DNA of 64,000 bases from Providencia vermicola (GTDB taxonomy: Bacteria; Pseudomonadota; Gammaproteobacteria; Enterobacterales; Enterobacteriaceae): contig NZ_CP048796.1 in the NCBI RefSeq assembly GCF_010748935.1, forward strand, positions 2,359,001 to 2,423,000, written 5' to 3'. The position numbers were made by a program, and so were the translations under genes. Shown here piece after piece: positions 58,525 through 64,000 of this stretch (position 1 is its first letter; the number at the start of each line of letters is the position of its first letter). Under the pieces are notes generated by a model. The model was not told where the DNA came from. It did not search any database and was given only the letters and a program-made list of their open reading frames with translations.

Positions 58525-59913
58525 TTGAAACATACACTCAGTCTTACTGCACTCACTGCCTTGGTGCTCAGCTCAATGGTGGGTGCTGGTGTCTTTAGCC
58601 TTCCTCAAAATATGGCTGAAGTTGCTAGCCCGTTAGCCCTGATCATTGGATGGTCTATCACGGGCATTGGTATTTTATTTTTAGCGTTCTCATTGCTACT
58701 ACTTTCTCGTATACGCCCTGATTTGGATGGTGGTATTTTTACCTATGCAAAAGAGGGATTCGGTGAGCTGATTGGTTTTTGTTCTGCATGGGGATATTGG
58801 CTTTGTGCTGTTGTTGCTAACGTATCCTACTTAGTTATTGTTTTTGCCGCTATTAGCTTTTTTACCGACACTCCTGATAACATCATTTTCGGTGATGGTA
58901 ATACTTGGCAAGCCTTAATTGGAGAATCTATCCTACTATGGGTGGTTCACTACTTAGTATTGCGTGGAGTGCAAACAGCAGCGGGTATCAATAAACTTGC
59001 TACGATGGCTAAACTTATCCCATTGGGGCTATTTATTATTTTAGCCTTTATCGCATTTAAACTTGATATTTTTGATGCTGACTTTACGGGTATTTCGCTT
59101 GAATTACCTGTTTGGCAACAAGTTAAAGATACTATGCTCATCACATTATGGGTCTTTATTGGTATCGAAGGAGCTGTCGTCGTTTCTGCTCGCGCTAAAA
59201 ATCGTCGCGATGTTGGTTTAGCAACCGTGTTTGCAGTTAGTTCCGCACTTATCATCTACATATTGGTTACCCTGCTCTCACTGGGCATTATGCCTAGAGC
59301 TGAGCTAGCCGAAATCAAAAACCCGTCCATGGCCAGTTTAATGGTGAGTTTAATCGGTTCGAGTGGTGAAATTATTATTGCTGCGGGGCTAATTATTTCT
59401 GTTTGTGGAGCATATCTCAGTTGGACAATTATGGCCGCCGAAGTCCCTTATATTGCGGCACAGTACCAATCGTTTCCAAAAATATTTAATAAGCTTAATA
59501 AGAATGATGCCCCTTCTTCTTCTTTGTGGCTAACGAATGGTGCTGTACAACTCTCATTGATACTCATTTGGCTAAGTGGTAGCAATTACAATACATTATT
59601 GACGATTGCTTCTGAGATGATCCTAGTTCCTTATTTTTTAGTGGGGGCTTTTTTAATAAAAGTCGCGATACAACGCCATAGCAAAGCCCTATTAATGGTT
59701 GGATTTATTGCCAGTGTTTACGGTCTTTGGTTATTGTATGCATCGGGCCTTATCAACCTTATGTTATCGGTTGTGTTATATGCTCCAGGTATATTTGTTT
59801 TTTGGTATGCTCGAGCACAACAATCAAAACAAGCCCCACTGAATAAGATCGAAAAACTCCTTGCCCTCGCCATCGTTGCAGCTGCGATTCCAGCAACGTA
59901 TTACCTATTCTAG
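58525..59913 (+). CDS. arcD: Arginine/ornithine antiporter ArcD (YdgI)
   Basis: A 462-residue APC-superfamily antiporter with 12 or 13 helices, like E. coli YdgI/ArcD, which exchanges arginine for ornithine or agmatine-type amines. The helix-1 signature SSMVGAGVFSLPQNM is present, as is the FIGIEGAVVVSARAKNRRDVG motif. It starts with TTG, with TAGGA 7 nt upstream; an ATG at residue 19 would remove most of helix 1. Position after ydgH matches E. coli. No arginine deiminase genes are in the window. Confidence 0.92.
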   Translation: MKHTLSLTALTALVLSSMVGAGVFSLPQNMAEVASPLALIIGWSITGIGILFLAFSLLLLSRIRPDLDGGIFTYAKEGFGELIGFCSAWGYWLCAVVANVSYLVIVFAAISFFTDTPDNIIFGDGNTWQALIGESILLWVVHYLVLRGVQTAAGINKLATMAKLIPLGLFIILAFIAFKLDIFDADFTGISLELPVWQQVKDTMLITLWVFIGIEGAVVVSARAKNRRDVGLATVFAVSSALIIYILVTLLSLGIMPRAELAEIKNPSMASLMVSLIGSSGEIIIAAGLIISVCGAYLSWTIMAAEVPYIAAQYQSFPKIFNKLNKNDAPSSSLWLTNGAVQLSLILIWLSGSNYNTLLTIASEMILVPYFLVGAFLIKVAIQRHSKALLMVGFIASVYGLWLLYASGLINLMLSVVLYAPGIFVFWYARAQQSKQAPLNKIEKLLALAIVAAAIPATYYLF

Positions 59914-60414
59914 CGCTGTTTATCAATCACTACATTGGATGTGTAATTGACGCCAATGTAGTGGCATTTGCTATTGTCTTACGGGTTAACTTCTCGTTCT
60001 TATCAACATCTCACCCCTCAACGCCTTAATTTTTGATCAAACACCTTTAGACTATTTTATGAAACGGTTGTACATGCACTGTTGTCGCATTAGGTCAGTA
60101 TTTTTCACACAGTATGTTGTAACTAAATCAATTTAAAAGATAACCAAGTTATTATTGATATACATAACATTCATACCCTTTTGTTGATTGCCATAAGCTA
60201 AACACTAGTAGATAAAACTACTAACTACGTTAGTTATATATTTTGATAGCAAAAAATAGCTGTTAAAAACCTCAAAACAGATAAAAAAATCCCATATTCG
60301 GCATCTATAAAATTACCTCTTTTTCACAAAAAAAATCTATTTATTATATTCCGCTCAATCACAGCGGTTAATATTGACAAAAGTTAAATAACACATCATT
60401 CACAAGGTTATATA
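59914..60414. other. Upstream region of the fimbrial operon
   Basis: About 500 bp, increasingly AT-rich to the right, typical of a fimbrial promoter subject to H-NS. I looked for long inverted repeats that would mark an invertible promoter and found only a short TAACTA/TAGTTA dyad near 60222-60236. No recombinase gene is present. Confidence 0.4.
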
Positions 60415-60942
60415 ATGAATAGCATCTTAAAATTTCTATTAATTATTTTATTTTTTAATCATTCAATTTCTTTTTCAGCTGATGGTGAAATCAAGTTTAT
60501 TGGCAGCATAATACCCACAGCTTGTTCAGTTGATACTAATTCTATTAATAAAGTCGTGAATATGGGGAAAATCTCAGTTGCTTCCTTTAATCATAAAAAT
60601 AGTGTTGCAGCAGCAACACCATTTAGAATAACACTGTCTAACTGCCCTACTGATTATAAAAAGATTCAATTTAAATTTGATGGGAAAAGTGATAACGCGA
60701 ATCCAACCTTATTAGGGTTATCACCAAACACCACATCAACACCCGCCACCGGTATCGCAATAGCACTTTATGAAGAGAGTAGCGTTCGTCGTATACCATT
60801 AAATGGCGGCAGCCAATTTAAAGAAGTGACATCGAGTAAGACTGTTGAAATGAATTTTGTTGCAAAATATATTGCCACGAGTGAACAAGTTACTCCTGGT
60901 TCAGCCGATGCACTCGCGCATTTTAGTATTATCTATCAATAG
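60415..60942 (+). CDS. Fimbrial major subunit (type 1 pilin family)
   Basis: A 175-residue secreted pilin. The signal peptide is SILKFLLIILFFNHSISFSA. The mature part has the early pilin cysteine (IIPTACSVDT), its partner in TLSNCPTDY, the alternating donor-strand at the N-terminus (GEIKFIGSI) and a penultimate aromatic (SIIYQ). First gene of a chaperone-usher operon; codon use is AT-rich like the next two genes. Confidence 0.9.
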   Translation: MNSILKFLLIILFFNHSISFSADGEIKFIGSIIPTACSVDTNSINKVVNMGKISVASFNHKNSVAAATPFRITLSNCPTDYKKIQFKFDGKSDNANPTLLGLSPNTTSTPATGIAIALYEESSVRRIPLNGGSQFKEVTSSKTVEMNFVAKYIATSEQVTPGSADALAHFSIIYQ

Positions 60943-60987
60943 ACAGAGGACAAGGGAGAGGCGGAATTTCCTCTCTCCCTAACTATT

Positions 60988-61659
60988 ATGAAAAAAATAG
61001 TTCTATTATTATTGTTATTATCCTTTCATGCTTATGCAGGTGTCATTATTAATGGTACTCGTTTTATATATAAAGAAAACGAGAGAGAGTTATCTTTATC
61101 TATGGAAAATCCTGAAGAGAAAACAACTTATTTGATTCAATCATGGATTGAAAAAGAGAGTCAACGTTCTAATGACTTTATTATCACACCACCTTTATTT
61201 AAGCTTAAGCCATTATCTTTAAATAAACTAAGGATTATTAACGTTAAGCCATCAAACCATGAAGATAGAGAAACTCTATATTGGCTCCATATTAAATCTC
61301 TTCCCGCCCTACATGAAAATAGGGAAAATACTTTACAAATCATTGTTAAATCAAGTTTTAAACTGTTTTATCGACCGGAATCATTAACAGAAAACTCAGA
61401 AGCTGCATTTAAAAAAATAAACTTTCACTACCAAAATCAGCGCCTCATAGCGAAAAACCCTACAGGCTATTATATTACACTTCGAGAACTACGCTTGAAT
61501 GATACGGAGATCCCTGAACCTGGAATGATAGCTCCTTTTAGTCAACTTTCTTGGAAAGTTCCATCATCGAAAACCAATACCGTATTTTGGAGTGCATTGA
61601 ATGACTATGGTGGAAAAACACAATTAACTTCACAAGTGCTATCTATCAATGATGAATAA
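60988..61659 (+). CDS. Periplasmic fimbrial chaperone (PapD family)
   Basis: A 223-residue two-domain immunoglobulin-like chaperone with a signal peptide (KKIVLLLLLLSFHAYA). The G1-strand region reads NTLQIIVKSSFKLFYRPESL, and the subunit-anchoring Arg and Lys (GTRFIYKENERELS; SSFKLFYRP) are in place. It donates a strand to pilin subunits in the periplasm and delivers them to the usher. Its stop overlaps the usher start by 8 nt. Confidence 0.92.
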   Translation: MKKIVLLLLLLSFHAYAGVIINGTRFIYKENERELSLSMENPEEKTTYLIQSWIEKESQRSNDFIITPPLFKLKPLSLNKLRIINVKPSNHEDRETLYWLHIKSLPALHENRENTLQIIVKSSFKLFYRPESLTENSEAAFKKINFHYQNQRLIAKNPTGYYITLRELRLNDTEIPEPGMIAPFSQLSWKVPSSKTNTVFWSALNDYGGKTQLTSQVLSINDE

Positions 61660-64000
61660 AAATAAAAATTTACTGGTTATTTTCATGTTGTTTTCATCTT
61701 ATTCTCACTCCGATAGTTTCAATTTAGATGCACTTGATAATTATCATAACATTCACGACATTGAAAATATCATACTAAACTTAGATCATCAGCCAGCTGG
61801 CATATATTCGGTTGACCTGATTGTCAATAATGTAAGGTTATTGACATCTAACATTGCCTTTAAATATATTGAAGACCAATTAACGCCCATATTCAATAAG
61901 GAACAGTTAATAAAAATTGGGTTAAACAAGAAAACATTAAATCAAATGGAATTTAATGATAATGGCGAGCTAACCGATAAACTCTCTAAGATCATAATCG
62001 GTTACTCTTATTATTTTGATTTCAACCACTTGACACTAGAATTGAATATTCCAAAACATTTTCTAGACAAAGATGAAAAGGAATTGAACTCACAAGATTC
62101 ATGGAGTGATGGGATAACCTCCGCCTTTATCGATTATCACTTATTAGGAAGCCATAACTCAAGCAAATACATTGAAGATAATTTCAACTTGTCACTTATG
62201 AATGGTTTTAATTATTTAGGGTGGCGACTAAGAAACCACTTTAATTATTCCTCACCACAAAGAGAATGGGAATATTATAATACAACATTATCTTACCCGA
62301 TTAGAAATTTAAAAAGTCAATTAACACTTGGTGAATATTACCTAACTTCTTCATTTTTTATCCCCTTTTCATTCAAAGGATTTTCTCTCTCAAATGATGA
62401 GTTAATGTATCCTGACTATGATGCTTATTACTCTCCGGTTTTGCAGGGGATTAACCATAGCCCTGCTCAAGTGACCGTAAAACAAAATAATATCATTATT
62501 TTTAATGATTATTTACCTGCGGGGCCCTTTATGCTAAATAAACTCAAGCCACTTAGCCCTAAAGGCATTTTAGATGTGATTATTACTGAAAGTAATGGAA
62601 CTATTCGGCAATATCAGTACCCGTTTTCCTCATCACTCGTCATGATTAAGCAAGGTCAGTTTCGGTATGCGATAAATAGTGGTTCAGTGAGCCATCAACA
62701 CTCCACTTCATCACCTTATTTTCTCCATGGAGAAATGAAATATGGCCTTAATAATCATATTACTGTCTATGGCGGTTCTATTTTTTCACAACCGTTTAAA
62801 TCTTTTCTACTCGGAAGTTCTTTTTCTATTGGTCGTTTCGGTAATATTAATATCAATTGGACACAAAACCAGAGTGTAAATAATAGTTCAAATAATTATC
62901 AGCTAGAATATACCAAATTAATATCCTCTACAGGAACTAACATTACACTCGGTATTCATTGGATAAATAATCCTAAGTTACGTCTAATGACAGATATATT
63001 TGAAAAAGAAACCGCCACCACGCCTTCCCATCCTCAACAAGGATTAAAAATACATTTATCTCAAAGCTTAGGTTTTTTGGGGAATTTATTATTATCGGCA
63101 TCACAACAGCGAGTTATGCAAAATAATACCCAACAGTGGAGCTATAACATCAACTATTCTGGGAATTTAAACGAGTATCATTTTAATCTGAATTGCCAGT
63201 CGAATTACTTCATGACTGAACATAAACCAGAGTATGTATTTTCTGCATCAATGATTATTCCGATCAATGCTTGGTTGCCAAATACATATTTTAGTTATCA
63301 GGCACAACATTCACCAAACAACTATCAGAATCGACAAGCCACACTCACAGGCGCTATTCTTAATGATGATTTGATCTCCTATACACTTCAACATAACCAA
63401 TTTACTGAACGATGCTGTTCATCTTCGGGAAATCAATCAGAAACTCGCTTTTACACTCAATATCATCATAATAAGTTTTTTTTAAATGCTGGGTACGGCT
63501 ACAAACAAGATCATCAATTCCATTATGGTCTTCGTAGTTCAATTGTGGCTCATCCTTACGGTGTCACTTTCACACCGAGTCGTGGTGAAACCGCTGCTTT
63601 ACTTATCGTGCCTGACACTAAAGATGTTCGTTTAGATACGCATCTCAATGTACGCACCGATAGCAAAGGACATGCGATTATCAATCAACTACAACCTTAT
63701 CGACGTAATCACTTCGTCATTGATACCCTTACTTTGCCTTTAGATGCGGAAATTGAAACCAATTTTCAATCCACCTTACCCACTAAAGGTGCTTTGGTCG
63801 CCGTACACTTTCCTGTCAAACGTGGTAAACGCGTATTTTTTACTATTCAATTGGATGATGAAAAATTAGCGCCATTTGGTGCTATCGCGAGCCTAGTCAC
63901 CAAAGTCGGCGATAGCAGCCACAATGACGTTAATGTAGGTATTATCAATGATGTGGGGCAAGTATATTTAAGTGGATTAGAAACAAGAGGCACAATTAAA
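61652..64000 (+). CDS. Fimbrial outer-membrane usher, 3' end outside window
   Basis: 783 codons, open to the right edge. Signal peptide NKNKNLLVIFMLFSSYSHS, then the N-terminal chaperone-binding domain (FNLDALDNYH; GIYSVDLIVNN). The beta-barrel begins near residue 135 and contains the GEYYLTSSFFIPFSFKGFSL and PDYDAYYSPVLQGI segments, with a plug domain after GPFMLNKLKPL. The C-terminal domain is visible up to GQVYLSGLETRG. About 30-60 residues are missing. ATG at 61652 overlaps the chaperone stop, so translation is coupled. Confidence 0.93.
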   Translation, partial: MNKNKNLLVIFMLFSSYSHSDSFNLDALDNYHNIHDIENIILNLDHQPAGIYSVDLIVNNVRLLTSNIAFKYIEDQLTPIFNKEQLIKIGLNKKTLNQMEFNDNGELTDKLSKIIIGYSYYFDFNHLTLELNIPKHFLDKDEKELNSQDSWSDGITSAFIDYHLLGSHNSSKYIEDNFNLSLMNGFNYLGWRLRNHFNYSSPQREWEYYNTTLSYPIRNLKSQLTLGEYYLTSSFFIPFSFKGFSLSNDELMYPDYDAYYSPVLQGINHSPAQVTVKQNNIIIFNDYLPAGPFMLNKLKPLSPKGILDVIITESNGTIRQYQYPFSSSLVMIKQGQFRYAINSGSVSHQHSTSSPYFLHGEMKYGLNNHITVYGGSIFSQPFKSFLLGSSFSIGRFGNININWTQNQSVNNSSNNYQLEYTKLISSTGTNITLGIHWINNPKLRLMTDIFEKETATTPSHPQQGLKIHLSQSLGFLGNLLLSASQQRVMQNNTQQWSYNINYSGNLNEYHFNLNCQSNYFMTEHKPEYVFSASMIIPINAWLPNTYFSYQAQHSPNNYQNRQATLTGAILNDDLISYTLQHNQFTERCCSSSGNQSETRFYTQYHHNKFFLNAGYGYKQDHQFHYGLRSSIVAHPYGVTFTPSRGETAALLIVPDTKDVRLDTHLNVRTDSKGHAIINQLQPYRRNHFVIDTLTLPLDAEIETNFQSTLPTKGALVAVHFPVKRGKRVFFTIQLDDEKLAPFGAIASLVTKVGDSSHNDVNVGIINDVGQVYLSGLETRGTIK

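Noticed and set aside
59914-60414. Invertible (phase-variable) fimbrial promoter
   Set aside because: No long inverted repeats and no tyrosine recombinase gene were found near the operon, at least inside the window.

Overview
The window looks like chromosome of an AT-rich enteric bacterium of the Morganellaceae, most likely Providencia. Two blocks match Escherichia coli gene order (fnr-uspE; pntAB-ydgH-arcD). Many single genes are close to E. coli YehS, YedJ, YebB, Amn, AhpCF, YhiI-RbbA-YhhJ, FrmRAB and YqfB. A tyrosine decarboxylase gene next to a tyrosine permease gene is a trait known from Providencia. The genus is an inference from these similarities. No rRNA, tRNA, CRISPR array, transposase or integrase was seen.

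Layout. 1-6.1 kb: end of a D-cysteine desulfhydrase gene, two GNAT acetyltransferases, an NmrA-like reductase, yqfB, and the formaldehyde-detoxification operon frmRAB with a visible FrmR-type operator. 6.2-14.4 kb: two paralogous 260-residue GNAT proteins, a secreted hydrolase, an MFS carrier, an FAD oxidoreductase, a small P-loop kinase-like protein and D-Ala-D-Ala ligase. 14.5-22.7 kb: LysR, LysE-type, NUDIX, cytidine-deaminase, AraC and AzlCD genes, then yehS, another LysR gene and yedJ. 22.8-32.1 kb: a divergent accA paralogue behind a MerR gene, amn, an AEC carrier, a NADAR protein, a GNAT/MocR divergent pair, yebB, and a lipoprotein-type broad-specificity racemase.

32.4-35.5 kb is the clearest accessory region. 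It holds a type II restriction-modification pair and a frameshifted gene remnant. It is bracketed by two identical 41-bp copies of the ahpF terminator. 35.6-43.8 kb: ahpCF, the yhiI-rbbA-yhhJ exporter and another GNAT gene. 44.0-45.9 kb: an ABC-F ATPase gene preceded by a structured leader with a 27-codon ORF, which looks like ribosome-mediated attenuation. 46.1-47.15 kb: a YqjI-like PadR repressor coupled to a 66-codon ORF. Divergent from it is a tiny unit (inverted repeats, Fur-like box, 26-codon ORF, terminator). 47.2-50.3 kb: the tyrosine decarboxylase operon, in which tyrP carries a frameshifting deletion. 50.7-60 kb: quinone oxidoreductase, fnr, uspE, pntAB, ydgH and arcD. 60.4 kb to the end: a chaperone-usher fimbrial operon that runs off the window.

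Themes: nucleotide and aldehyde housekeeping, redox balance (AhpCF, PntAB, FNR), D-amino acid and cell-wall supply (Ddl, Bsr), amino-acid export (two LysE-type, AzlCD), amine production (TyrDC) and many small acetyltransferases. The best leads for undescribed biology are the ABC-F leader, the terminator-flanked R-M cassette, the MerR-accA pair, the Fur/PadR micro-unit and the damaged tyrP.
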